Shown here: positions 8,131-16,575 of the stretch, one piece after another
Layout of the letters: every line of letters starts with the position of its first letter
Numbering within the stretch: the stretch's first letter is position 1
NCBI GenBank assembly: GCA_963169455.1
Contig: CAUJDW010000154.1
Coordinates: 1-48,945, forward strand
Length of the DNA: 48,945 nucleotides
Reading direction: 5' to 3'
From: Bacteroidota bacterium
GTDB taxonomy: Bacteria > Bacteroidota > Bacteroidia > Chitinophagales > Saprospiraceae
Program-made: the position numbers and the translations under genes
Notes under the pieces: generated by a model
The model's input: the letters and a program-made list of their open reading frames with translations, nothing else
What the model was told of the DNA's origin: nothing
Databases searched by the model: none

Positions 8131-8429
8131 TCGCGTTCATGCTGGCCCTTCGGGGCTGGCTTTTGTTCTTCATTGCTTGGTTCGTGTGTTGTAGTAGGCG
8201 AACGCAGGGAGCCGAAAAGCTCCCTGCATATTTCCCTAAATCATTACTAATCAATTGATTATAGTGTCAGGCGGCGGCGGAACCCGGAAGCGTTCAAAAA
8301 AAGCCCAATGAAAAAGCCCGTCTTTAAAGCATTGAAAAACAGGGCATTACAAAAATAAATAAAATACAGGTATGCCTTTTTAAGGCGGCATTTGGTATTA
8401 CATTAATTAATAAATTATAATTTTTTGTC
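8131..8429. other. Gene-free gap with hairpin and palindrome
   Basis: A hairpin GCAGGGAGC / GCTCCCTGC (8204-8227, stem 9, loop 6) is followed by a perfect 12-bp palindrome AATCAATTGATT (8249-8260) and then by a very AT-rich stretch (8335-8429) before the next ATG. The palindrome could be a repressor site, and the AT-rich stretch a promoter or DNA-unwinding region. No gene is visible. Confidence 0.6.
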
Positions 8430-9179
8430 ATGAGTAAGACCAATGAATTGATAATCAAGCTAAACGAAGAAAGGGCAACTCAGAGAATTGAAGCTTTGGA
8501 GGCCCGCCGCCGCCTTATTTTTGAAAATTTGGAGGCCATCAAAAAAGCCGTTGAAAAGCTCCTCCGAAAAGCGCCTACACTTGCAGACCTGGAGCCGTTT
8601 TTAGGCGAAGGAAAGAAGCAAAGCCAGATAGAAGCCGCGGCCTTTGAAATTTGGCTCCGCCTGGAGGGGGACAAAATGGGGATTAACCCGGCCGCCGCCA
8701 AGTATGCCCTTGGCCGCGTTCCTGACGATGTGGCCGTCGTGGTTGCTGCCTGGGATGCCTACAATGAGGAGCCAAGCGAAGACCCTACAAAGTATTGGAG
8801 CGCCGCGAAACAAGCATTTAAGCCCATCCCAGTGGCAGAGGCGGACAAAGAAGCGATCAGGGCAGAGGAGGCATTAGTTGCCCATAGCAAGGAACACATG
8901 GAAATGTATCAATATATTGAGCAGCAGACGCGAATTATCAATTTCCTGAACAAGCATTATCAAGGCCATTACACGCCCGCTTTCATTGAGCGTTTTTGTC
9001 CTTGGCTTCGCCAATGTTTGCAACATTCCACCACGCACGAATTCGGCCATTTCAAACACCTATTTGAGCCTCGTTTGCAGATGTTCGGGACTTTTGGAGA
9101 GGAATTTAAGGCCTTTGAAGAAGTAAAAATACGGTTTGTCAGCACCTCTAAAGAGCCATATAACCCACTGGCCGGTTAA
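8430..9179 (+). CDS. Hypothetical protein of the element, 249 residues
   Basis: I do not recognise this soluble protein. The first 60 residues are strongly helical and charged (coiled-coil-like). The centre is rich in Ala and acidic residues, and the C-terminal third has many aromatic and His residues (QHSTTHEFGHFKHLFEP, about 203-219). There is no membrane segment, signal peptide or classical nucleotide-binding motif. HEFGH resembles the HExxH zinc-protease core, but here it reads H-E-F-G-H in a region with no other protease marks, so I do not call it a protease. It is the last gene before the tRNA end of the element and may be cargo. Confidence 0.65.
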   Translation: MSKTNELIIKLNEERATQRIEALEARRRLIFENLEAIKKAVEKLLRKAPTLADLEPFLGEGKKQSQIEAAAFEIWLRLEGDKMGINPAAAKYALGRVPDDVAVVVAAWDAYNEEPSEDPTKYWSAAKQAFKPIPVAEADKEAIRAEEALVAHSKEHMEMYQYIEQQTRIINFLNKHYQGHYTPAFIERFCPWLRQCLQHSTTHEFGHFKHLFEPRLQMFGTFGEEFKAFEEVKIRFVSTSKEPYNPLAG

Positions 9180-9373
9180 AGAGCTTATTCATAGAATTCT
9201 GTTTTCGCCTCGGCAGAAATGCCGGGGCTTTTTTATTTTTGGTGCATTCAACCCTGAGTACGTTTTCCCGCCCCCCGATGGGGGCCTTTTTTTTGTAAAA
9301 CCGTCACCTAAAACAGCAACACTAAAAAACAAAACCCTTGCAAATGCCTGATTTACAAGGGTTTGTAATTGAT

Positions 9374-9394
9374 TTTCGCGGAGATGGAGGGATT
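9374..9394. repeat. Attachment repeat, right copy, overlapping the tRNA-Ser 3' end
   Basis: This copy is identical over 21 bp to 351-371. It spans the last 16 bases of tRNA-Ser (9379-9394, reverse strand) and 5 bases beyond the discriminator. The tRNA gene stays intact because the element restores its 3' end. Confidence 0.9.
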
Positions 9395-9465
9395 CGAACC
9401 CCCGGTACCCTCGCGGGTACACCGCATTTCGAGTGCGGCCCGATCAACCACTCTGGCACATCTCC
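9379..9465 (-). tRNA. tRNA-Ser, anticodon CGA
   Basis: Read on the reverse strand, GGAGATG (9465-9459) pairs with CATCTCC (9386-9380). The anticodon stem CCGCA/TGCGG holds the loop CTCGAAA with anticodon CGA, reading UCG. A long variable arm (paired GTACCC/GGGTAC) and a GGTTCGAATCC T arm are typical of serine tRNAs. The discriminator is G and CCA is not encoded. The 3' end is the integration site of the element. Confidence 0.97.
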
Positions 9466-9475
9466 AATCGGATTG

Positions 9476-9483
9476 CAAATATA
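9476..9483 (-). promoter_or_regulatory. -7 box of the tRNA-Ser promoter
   Basis: The reverse strand reads TATATTTG, an exact TAnnTTTG match, ending 10 bp before the tRNA 5' end. Initiation would fall only a few bases before the mature end. The rest of the gap up to 9816 holds no gene and no other clear signal. Confidence 0.7.
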
Positions 9484-9816
9484 GGGTAAAAAGGAGAATA
9501 GTGCACAGCAGTTCCGCCCAAAAATAACCTTGTGAAAGCTTTATTGGTCCTTGCCCGCCGCCAGGCCCGGAAATCCCGGTTCATATCGTGACAGGGAGCC
9601 GGTTATGGATCTTTTTGTGTTCATGGTTCCTTGGGTTGGTTAGCCACGCTATTCAAAAAGGCGGCCGCAGGTTCACCTCGGCCCGGCAGTGCTGGGGGAA
9701 ACCGGCTCGGGTTTGGGTTAATATTTCCGTATATTGCGGCTTTGGTTTTGGTGTTTGAATGAGGATTTGCTTCCTCATTGTGCTTGTTTGCTCTTTCTTT
9801 AATCCCATACATAAAA

Positions 9817-10683
9817 ATGGAGGCCAGAGATAAAAAGTACACCCTGATTACAGGCGCCAGCGCCGGGCTTGGCAAAGCTATAGCCAAAGAATGCGCCCTC
9901 CGGGGCCAGAACCTGATCCTGGCCTCTTTACCTCACGAAGGCCTGCACCTCTTCGGCCAGGCATTGGAGAAAAAACACAATGTGGAGGTTCACTGTTACG
10001 AAACTGACCTGACGCACCCTGAGGAACCTTACCGGCTTGCCCGGTGGGTAAAACAAAACTTTCCGCTGAACATCCTCATCAATAATGCCGGCGTCGGAAG
10101 CGCGATGCCCATCGACAACGCGGCCCCGGCCTACATCGACAACATCTTACAACTCAATATCCGGGTTTTGTCCTTACTCACCTGCCTCCTGATCCCGGAG
10201 TTGAAAAAACACCGGCGGTCCCATATCCTGAATGTTGGCAGCCTTGCCGCGTTCGGGCCGATTCCCTTCAAAACGGTCTATCCGGCTTCCAAGGCCTTTG
10301 TCAATGCCTTTTCCCACTGCCTGCGATCGGAACTGCGGGGTTCCCCCGTTCGGGTTACGGTGCTGAACCCCGGCGCCATGCTTACCAATAGCGACGTAAC
10401 TGCCCGCAACAGCAGGCAGGGTTGGCTGCAACGACAATTGACACTCAGCCCGGAGGCTGCCGCCAGGTATGCTGTTGACGGCATGCTGCGTGGCAAAAGA
10501 TCCATTATCCCCGGCTTGCTTTGCAAACTGAGTTACTGGCTAATGCGGCTGACCCCCAATGTAATCCAGTCTTTCCTGCTGGCCCGGGTTTTCCAAAAAG
10601 AAGTTCCCGCCCAACAGAGCAGCAAGCCCGCCGATATCGAACCGGCATCAGGTGAAAAACTAATCCAATTGCACAAAAATTGA
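9817..10683 (+). CDS. Short-chain dehydrogenase/reductase
   Basis: This 288-residue NAD(P)-dependent oxidoreductase has the classical SDR marks: TGASAGLG (12-19) for cofactor binding, NNAG (89-92), a Ser in NVGSLAAF, and the catalytic pair Y155 and K159 in YPASK. The C-terminus is extended and hydrophobic (about 235-262), which may place it at the membrane, as in SDRs acting on lipid ketones or acyl groups. The ATG at 9817 follows an A-rich leader; an in-frame upstream start at 9778 would add a sequence without SDR similarity. A protease gene follows after 3 bp. The substrate cannot be inferred; lipid modification is likely given the neighbours. Confidence 0.9.
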   Translation: MEARDKKYTLITGASAGLGKAIAKECALRGQNLILASLPHEGLHLFGQALEKKHNVEVHCYETDLTHPEEPYRLARWVKQNFPLNILINNAGVGSAMPIDNAAPAYIDNILQLNIRVLSLLTCLLIPELKKHRRSHILNVGSLAAFGPIPFKTVYPASKAFVNAFSHCLRSELRGSPVRVTVLNPGAMLTNSDVTARNSRQGWLQRQLTLSPEAAARYAVDGMLRGKRSIIPGLLCKLSYWLMRLTPNVIQSFLLARVFQKEVPAQQSSKPADIEPASGEKLIQLHKN

Positions 10684-10686
10684 ATC

Positions 10687-11376
10687 ATGCAGGCATTCCT
10701 TCTGGCGGTTTTCTGTGTCCTGGCCGGTTTTTATGCTTACTACCGCATCACAGACTCCACTTCCTACGCCCAATGGGCAAGCCGGCGTTTTGGCCATCCC
10801 CAGGCAGCCGGCGCCGTTTACCTGCGCCGCCTGGCCGGTGTTTTGCTCTTCGCGGGCCCGCCATTGATCGCCGCCTCTTTGTTCAAATCCGAACTCATCC
10901 GGCACCCTTTCTTCCAAAAAATCCAGGATCCGGCCGTAGGTTACTGGACGCTGGGATTGGCGGGCCTGCTTATACCATTTAATTTTTTGGCCAGCACGAA
11001 GAGCAAAACCCTCGAGGTGTACCCTCAGATCCGCGATAAGGAATGGGGCATCCCAACTCTTTTTACCAGCGCCCTGGCCTGGATAGCCTACCTGCTGGCC
11101 TATGAGTGGCTTTTCCGGGGCGTGCTCTTCTTTTCGTCGCTGCCCGTGCTCGGTTTCTGGAAAGCTACCCTGTTCAATATTGCGCTTTACGCCCTGGTGC
11201 ACATCCCCAAGGGGAGGGCCGAGGTAATCGGCTCCATACCGCTGGGGCTTGTACTCTGCGTGGCTACCTATCAGTCCGGCAGCATCTGGGTGGCCTTTTT
11301 TACACACGTGGTTCTCGCTCTATCCATGGAGTGGATCACCCTGTACAGGCACCCGGAGATCCAGTTAAAGGCCTGA
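10687..11376 (+). CDS. CPBP-family intramembrane protease
   Basis: A 229-residue membrane protein with several hydrophobic segments and the CPBP (Rce1-like) pattern: E140-x-x-x-R144 in YEWLFRG, H172 in ALVHIPKG and H207 in FTHVVLAL. The first motif has a single Glu where many members have EE. These enzymes cleave membrane peptides, and in bacteria many are linked to peptide maturation or stress. The gene is packed 3 bp after the SDR and 31 bp before an epimerase gene, so it is in an operon whose other members are NAD(P)-dependent enzymes. A direct link to those reactions is not evident. Confidence 0.85.
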   Translation: MQAFLLAVFCVLAGFYAYYRITDSTSYAQWASRRFGHPQAAGAVYLRRLAGVLLFAGPPLIAASLFKSELIRHPFFQKIQDPAVGYWTLGLAGLLIPFNFLASTKSKTLEVYPQIRDKEWGIPTLFTSALAWIAYLLAYEWLFRGVLFFSSLPVLGFWKATLFNIALYALVHIPKGRAEVIGSIPLGLVLCVATYQSGSIWVAFFTHVVLALSMEWITLYRHPEIQLKA

Positions 11377-11407
11377 ACGTTTCCCGGCACCTTTTAACCA
11401 ATTCGTT

Positions 11408-12397
11408 ATGAAAAGCATATTTGTCACCGGCGCCACCGGCTTCATTGGAAGTGAACTCACAAAAAGGCTCTTAAAAGAAGGGCATCAGGTAACAGCGCTT
11501 TACCGCTCGGAAGGGAAAGCCGGCTCTTTCTCTCAGAGTGATAATATTCGTTTACTGAAGGGAGACCTGCTGGATGAAAAGGCGCTCCATACTGCTATGC
11601 AGGATTGTGATGAAGTCTATCATTTGGCCGCTTTTGCGGCCATGTGGGCGCCTGACCCCGGTATTTTTGAAAAGCTAAACTTCAGGGCAACCCGGCGCCT
11701 CCTGGAAATAGCCCGGGAGAAAGGCGTAAAAAAGGTGGTTGTCACCTCTACTGCCGGAGTAACCGGCCCTTCCACCGGGCAGGAGGTAGCCGAAGATACG
11801 GAAAGAAAAGTAGATTTCTTCAGTGAATACGAACGCACCAAGTGGCAGTCGGAAGAATTCATCCGGCAGTGGGATAGCGGCCCTATGCAGGTGGCCATTG
11901 TCAATCCGACCCGGGTTTTTGGCCCGGGCCTGTTGAGCATCAGCAATGGCGTCACCCGTATGATCGACCTCTATTTGCGGGGGCGATTCCGGATACTCCC
12001 GGGCAAAGGCCACCGCATCGGCAATTATGCCTATATCGGGGATGTCGTCAATGGCCACCTGCTGGCTATGGAAAAAGGGCGCCACCGGGAGCGGTATATC
12101 CTCGGGGGTCATAATGTCTCCTACTTCAACTTCTTCGAAACGCTCGCCCGGGTGGCCGGGCGGAAATACCGGCAGATTCCCCTGCCGCACCAGGCCATCC
12201 TTCTGCTCTCGAAATTTATGCTCTGGCGGGCCAACCGATTCGGCATCCCTCCCCTGATCACCCCCCAATGGGTGGCCCGGTTGAATAATTACGACTGGGC
12301 TGTTTCGAGCCAAAAGGCAAAAAATGAACTGGGGTATCAAATCACCCCTTTTGAACAGGCGCTGGAAAATACCGTGCATTGGCTCACAAACAAGTAA
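11408..12397 (+). CDS. NAD-dependent epimerase/dehydratase-family protein
   Basis: This 329-residue extended SDR has a GATGFIG nucleotide-binding loop (8-14) and the catalytic Y141 and K145 in YERTK. It resembles the group that includes hopanoid-associated epimerases, dihydroflavonol-4-reductases and 3-beta-hydroxysteroid dehydrogenases. The substrate may be a nucleotide sugar or a lipid-linked alcohol or ketone. It is followed after 5 bp by a second SDR gene. A similar but separate gene is encoded on the opposite strand at 13282-14376, so the locus holds two paralogue-like enzymes. Confidence 0.9.
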   Translation: MKSIFVTGATGFIGSELTKRLLKEGHQVTALYRSEGKAGSFSQSDNIRLLKGDLLDEKALHTAMQDCDEVYHLAAFAAMWAPDPGIFEKLNFRATRRLLEIAREKGVKKVVVTSTAGVTGPSTGQEVAEDTERKVDFFSEYERTKWQSEEFIRQWDSGPMQVAIVNPTRVFGPGLLSISNGVTRMIDLYLRGRFRILPGKGHRIGNYAYIGDVVNGHLLAMEKGRHRERYILGGHNVSYFNFFETLARVAGRKYRQIPLPHQAILLLSKFMLWRANRFGIPPLITPQWVARLNNYDWAVSSQKAKNELGYQITPFEQALENTVHWLTNK

Positions 12398-12402
12398 ACA
12401 CC

Positions 12403-13272
12403 ATGAATAACAAGGAAACAACCAACACGCCTCAACAGTACGCCACCCAGCCCCTGCCGTTCAACCAGGAGCGAAAAACGGCCCTGGTCACCGGCGCATC
12501 CGGCGGCATCGGGTTTCAATTGGCCCGCTTGCTGGCAAAGGACCAACACGACCTCATCCTGGTCGACATCCGGGAAAAACAACTGATGGAGGCAAAACAA
12601 CAGCTTCTGGAAAACTGGCCCGGGCTTCAGGTCGAAACCATCACGGCCGACCTGTCCGAAAAGGGCGTTGCAGAACGCATTCAGCAAACATTGCTGGAGA
12701 AAGGGCGCCGGGTGGATGTCCTGATCAATAATGCCGGTTTCGGAACGCTGGGCTTTTTCCTGGATACCAGCTGGGAAAAGGAAAGCCAGATGATCAACCT
12801 GCACATCCATACCCTGACGCATCTGACCAAGCTTTTTCTCCCCGGGATGGCCGAACGCGGCCATGGCAAGGTTCTGAACGTCGCTTCACTGGCCGGCTTC
12901 ATGCCCGGGCCGCTGACGGCCGTTTACAACGCCAGCAAGGCTTATGTGCTTGCTTTTTCCGAAGCCATCGCCAACGAGGTGAGAGGCAGGGGGGTAACGG
13001 TCACCGTCCTATGCCCGGGCTTGACCCCCACGGGCTTCCAGGCCGCAGTCGGCGTTGGCGACCCGGAGTTAACCGCCAACCGCTGGATCAGCACCTCTGC
13101 CGAAGAGGTCGCCCTCACCGGCTACCGGGCCATGCAGCGCGGGAGAACCATCGCCATTCCGGGAACAATCAATAAGCTGCTGGTCCAGGCCCATCGTTTT
13201 TTACCCCGGGATATGGCCGCCCGCATGGTCAGATGGGCCCAGGAGAAAAACCGGAGTTTCCTGAAGAAATAG
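12403..13272 (+). CDS. Short-chain dehydrogenase/reductase
   Basis: A 289-residue SDR with TGASGGIG (about 30-37), NNAGFG, a Ser in NVASLAGF and the catalytic Y175 and K179 in YNASK. About 20 residues precede the fold. Like the SDR at 9817 it ends in a basic amphipathic stretch (AARMVRWAQEKNR). It resembles the DltE/YqjQ type of general SDRs. The ATG at 12403 lies 5 bp after the epimerase stop; an upstream in-frame ATG overlaps that gene and is less likely. It completes the forward operon 9817-13272 and converges with the reverse-strand epimerase. Confidence 0.9.
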   Translation: MNNKETTNTPQQYATQPLPFNQERKTALVTGASGGIGFQLARLLAKDQHDLILVDIREKQLMEAKQQLLENWPGLQVETITADLSEKGVAERIQQTLLEKGRRVDVLINNAGFGTLGFFLDTSWEKESQMINLHIHTLTHLTKLFLPGMAERGHGKVLNVASLAGFMPGPLTAVYNASKAYVLAFSEAIANEVRGRGVTVTVLCPGLTPTGFQAAVGVGDPELTANRWISTSAEEVALTGYRAMQRGRTIAIPGTINKLLVQAHRFLPRDMAARMVRWAQEKNRSFLKK

Positions 13273-13281
13273 GCCTAAGGT

Positions 13282-14376
13282 TTACCCGCCACGCTCCTCC
13301 AGGAAACGGCGGCAGGTTTCCTGCACGGCCTGTTCGATGGGAATGAACACATAACCGAGTTCCCGTTTGATCTTTTCGTTGGAGAAGAAGTATTTCTTGC
13401 TGGCTGACGCCACTGTTGCTCTGGTAATCTTTGGTTCCGTTCCGGCCAGCCGGCTGGCTAACCACTCCAGGCGCCAGGCAATCTCCCCCATCCACCTGGA
13501 GGCCCTCAGGCGGGGCTGCTGTTTATCAAGGTGGACTGCAATGAGGTTGAAAAGTTGCTGATACGTCAAATTCTCGGCGGCTACAATAAAGCGTTCGCTG
13601 TGGATCGGGCTGTCCATCAGCTGAATGGAGGCCTTGACGACGTCGCGGACGTCGACAAATGCATTTGTACCGCCAGGATAAAAGTTCAAGCCTTTCCAGG
13701 CCGCCCCGAACAATTTCGAGCTGCTGCGGCTCCAGTCTCCCGGGCCGATCACTATCGGAGGGTTCACTATAACGGCGTTCAAACCCTCCCGGACACCGCG
13801 CCATACTTCCTGTTCGGCCAGGTACTTGCTCAGGGCGTAATCCGACAGCCCATCGTCGTTTTCCCAGGGCGTTGTTTCATCAATAAAAGCTTCATCCAAA
13901 CCGGCGGGCTTGCCCAGCGCCGCCGTCGAACTGACAAAACAGAACTTTTCGATGCCGCTTTTTAATGCTTCGCCCACGATCGCTACCGTTCCATCTACAT
14001 TGGCCGAAAACAGTTGCTGCCGATTCCGCGGATCAAAAGACACCATCGCGGCACAGTGGTAAACCTGATCCACTCCACGTAGCGCCTCCCCCATGAATTC
14101 GGGAGACAGCAAATCCCCTTCGCACCATTCGATCCTTCGGAAAGCCGCTTCAGGATCGGCATGGTAATAACCCAGTATCTTGCGAACGATTTCCAAATTG
14201 CTGTTCTTCCGCTTCAACGCCCGAACCTGCACCCCCCGCTCCAACAGATTGGACAGAAGGTGTGCCCCCACCAGCCCGGTGCTGCCGGTGACGAAAATCC
14301 TGCGGGGCGAGAGAGAAGGCCGTGTTTCAAATGCCATTGGGCTGAGATATTTCCGGTCAAAAATGTTATTGAGCAT
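13282..14376 (-). CDS. NAD-dependent epimerase/reductase-family protein
   Basis: A 364-residue extended SDR with TGSTGLVG (about 30-37) and the catalytic pair Y180 and K184 in YALSK. Its best resemblance is to dihydroflavonol reductase or 3-beta-HSD-like proteins (SSTAALGK motif before the Tyr). The gene ends 9 bp from the convergent SDR. Two starts are possible: 14376, or 14337, which begins MAFETRPSL and places less sequence before the cofactor loop. A shared gap of 154 bp separates it from the divergent TPR gene. The reaction is likely reduction or epimerisation of a lipid- or sugar-linked group. Confidence 0.88.
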   Translation of the reverse strand: MLNNIFDRKYLSPMAFETRPSLSPRRIFVTGSTGLVGAHLLSNLLERGVQVRALKRKNSNLEIVRKILGYYHADPEAAFRRIEWCEGDLLSPEFMGEALRGVDQVYHCAAMVSFDPRNRQQLFSANVDGTVAIVGEALKSGIEKFCFVSSTAALGKPAGLDEAFIDETTPWENDDGLSDYALSKYLAEQEVWRGVREGLNAVIVNPPIVIGPGDWSRSSSKLFGAAWKGLNFYPGGTNAFVDVRDVVKASIQLMDSPIHSERFIVAAENLTYQQLFNLIAVHLDKQQPRLRASRWMGEIAWRLEWLASRLAGTEPKITRATVASASKKYFFSNEKIKRELGYVFIPIEQAVQETCRRFLEERGG

Positions 14377-14530
14377 GTAATTTTACGACAATTCTCCATC
14401 AGGATAACTTGCCCGCTGCTGAAACTTTCATTTTGCGCCAAAAGCCTTCCAAAACAAGCCCAAACCATATAATTTTACGCCTGGCTCCAAAAAACCGCCA
14501 ACCACAAACCCTGATAATTGTCAACTGCCC

Positions 14531-16402
14531 ATGCCAGACTATTTCGAACAAGCCACCGCCCTTTTCGAACAAGGGAATTACGAAGCAGCCAAAGAAGCCT
14601 TTGAAGCCGCCATCGAAGAAAATGAGGAAGACGCCCGTGCCTGGAACGGGCTGGGCAACGCCTGCCTGCGGGCCGGTGAACACGAAGAGGCTTACGAGGC
14701 TTTCGAGCAGGCCGTCGCCTGGGATGAATCCTTCGCACCGGCCTGGCATGGGCTGGGGCTTGCCCTGGAGCGGCTCGAACAATACCCCAAAGCCCTGGAA
14801 GCCCTGCAGCAGGCCATTCGCCTGAACCGGGAATCGGCCGAAGCCTGGAACAGCCTGGGCGGGCTGTACATCAACAGGCTGGGCAGGCCCGAGGAAGGCA
14901 TCCGCTGCTTCCAGCGCCTGGAATTTCTCTCGCAGGGGCGCTTCGCCGCCAACCTCTTCGCCCTTTTCTCGCAGTTGCCCAACTATCCCTTCTTCTCCTG
15001 GCGCATCATCCAGGCTTATATGCCGATGGCCGATTACGGAAACTGGGGCGGCTACATCCGCCAAACCATGCAGGACGCCGGGCCCCTGCTGGCCTGCCAG
15101 CACGAACTGAGCCTGCGCCGGCAGGCAGGAGAACTTTCCGAAGCCCAATGGCTGCTCTGGGCCGGGCTGGCCAGCCTGATGATGGGCGACCCCGCCACCG
15201 CGCTGGGTTACCTGAACCGCTGCCAGCCGCTTCAACCCGAACCCAGCCTGCTGGCGGCCTACTACCAGCTCCAGGCCTGCTGGGATTTCCACGAGCCCGA
15301 CACCGAATACCTGCGCCCGGCGCGCGAAAGGGCCGCAGCCTTCCTGCCCCGGGAACAGGACAGCGGCTGGCAGTTCTGGAAAAAGAAAAAGGAGCCCTCC
15401 TCCCCTGCCCTGCCGCCGGAGGATTATGAGGATTGCTACTACGCGGGGATGATCTTTGCCTACAACGGCGAGCTGGAAGAAGCCATGAAGTGCTTCGAAC
15501 GCATCGAAAGCGATTTCCTGCCGGCCGCCTACCAGGCGCTCTGGCTTTGTGAGGAAATGGTGCAGCCCAAAAAGAAAAAGGAAAAAGCGGCGCTCGTCCT
15601 GAGCATGGAAGCCAAACAGCGGCAGTTCACCGGTGGAATCCAGCCGGTCAACCTGTCAGCAAAGGCCCCCGACCCGCTGGCCGTACTGATGCCTGTTGTG
15701 CGGTACCAGGAACTGGCCGACGCCATAGAGGTGCTGCACCTCTTCACCGAGTTCGAGGGCAACCCCCACGATTTCGAGGTGCTGAACCCCCGGGAACAGC
15801 CTCCCTTCCACCAACTCTGGACGATGAGCCCGGAAGAAGAACAACGCATCCTCAACCTCCTCCGCGAGGAGAACAAACGCCTCGCCCCCGAAAGCCTGGC
15901 CGGCGCAGGGGCGCCGCCGGCAGAAGCCTGGCCAGCACTGGAACAGCTTGCCCGGGCACGCCCTTTCGACAGGCAACAGTTTTTTTCTTTGCTGATGTTT
16001 TTAAATGTTGAGAAAAAGCTAACTGAGTACGAGACAATTATGGCTGGGTTATTCGGCGCACTGGTTCCGGAAAACCAGGAAGGCGAGCTTCGGGAGGCAG
16101 AAGCAGAAGATGCCGGGGCCGGGGCTGCCGAAAGCCCGAAACCCACCCTGGCTGGCAATCTGTCTGTACTGGATGCCGGGCTGGGCTGGCCGGGGCTGCT
16201 TCACAGCTATGAAAACCGGGCGGCGGCCGGCGCCCTGGCGGAACTGGCTGCTCAATGGCTCCAGGAACCGGGAACGCAAATATCTTCCCTCCAGGCGTTT
16301 AGGGAACAGCTGGAAGCTTTTATCGAAACGAAAAAAACGGAAGCCGGCGATAGTTTTGAGGAAAAACACCCCGCCCTCCTGGCCTGGATGGCCGGCAGAT
16401 GA
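14531..16402 (+). CDS. TPR-repeat protein
   Basis: A 623-residue protein whose first 135 residues are canonical tetratricopeptide repeats (ALFEQGNYEAAKEAFEAAI, then AWNGLGNACLRAGEHEEAY and two more). The middle (about 150-350) looks like degenerate helical repeats, with a Lys-rich linker near 283-290. The C-terminal third is acidic and helical and I do not recognise it. There is no signal peptide or membrane segment, so it is cytoplasmic. Such proteins are scaffolds. It lies 173 bp before the lipoprotein gene of the STAND/WD40 run and could share its role, but a separate promoter is likely. Confidence 0.85.
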   Translation: MPDYFEQATALFEQGNYEAAKEAFEAAIEENEEDARAWNGLGNACLRAGEHEEAYEAFEQAVAWDESFAPAWHGLGLALERLEQYPKALEALQQAIRLNRESAEAWNSLGGLYINRLGRPEEGIRCFQRLEFLSQGRFAANLFALFSQLPNYPFFSWRIIQAYMPMADYGNWGGYIRQTMQDAGPLLACQHELSLRRQAGELSEAQWLLWAGLASLMMGDPATALGYLNRCQPLQPEPSLLAAYYQLQACWDFHEPDTEYLRPARERAAAFLPREQDSGWQFWKKKKEPSSPALPPEDYEDCYYAGMIFAYNGELEEAMKCFERIESDFLPAAYQALWLCEEMVQPKKKKEKAALVLSMEAKQRQFTGGIQPVNLSAKAPDPLAVLMPVVRYQELADAIEVLHLFTEFEGNPHDFEVLNPREQPPFHQLWTMSPEEEQRILNLLREENKRLAPESLAGAGAPPAEAWPALEQLARARPFDRQQFFSLLMFLNVEKKLTEYETIMAGLFGALVPENQEGELREAEAEDAGAGAAESPKPTLAGNLSVLDAGLGWPGLLHSYENRAAAGALAELAAQWLQEPGTQISSLQAFREQLEAFIETKKTEAGDSFEEKHPALLAWMAGR

Positions 16403-16575
16403 GATTGATCATTGTGATTTCTGCCGGAAAACCGCTATTTTGGAAAATGCCGGGTAATATTTTTCCGTTTTTCGGTATTTTACCCTGAAAAGGCTGAATT
16501 CTTATACCCTTCTGCCCCGGTTAGTGACATATCTGCCCCTCACCGCCCCTTCGCCTGCATACAAAACAGACAAAC

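Larger units (their letters stand above)
351..9394. mobile_element. Integrated element of about 9.0 kb in tRNA-Ser(CGA), plasmid- or satellite-like
   Basis: A perfect 21-bp direct repeat (351-371 and 9374-9394) bounds the segment. The right copy covers the 3' end of the tRNA-Ser gene and the left copy is the displaced tRNA end. Inside are a tyrosine integrase, an excisionase-like HTH protein, two ribbon-helix-helix proteins, a large primase-ATPase, an iteron-like array, a membrane protein and unknown genes. Base composition is visibly lower in GC than the right-hand chromosome. The integrase lies at the end far from the tRNA. I see no relaxase, type IV secretion, capsid or terminase gene. The sequence supports an integrating, replicating element; whether it moves by mobilisation or as a phage satellite is open. 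Confidence 0.9.

Noticed and set aside
8874-8882. Further TTGCCCA copy as part of the iteron array
   Set aside because: It is a single copy inside a coding region, 1.3 kb from the array.
8430-9179. HEFGH sequence as a zinc-protease motif in the unknown element protein
   Set aside because: It fits HExxH only by chance-level similarity; no third ligand, signal peptide or protease context is seen.
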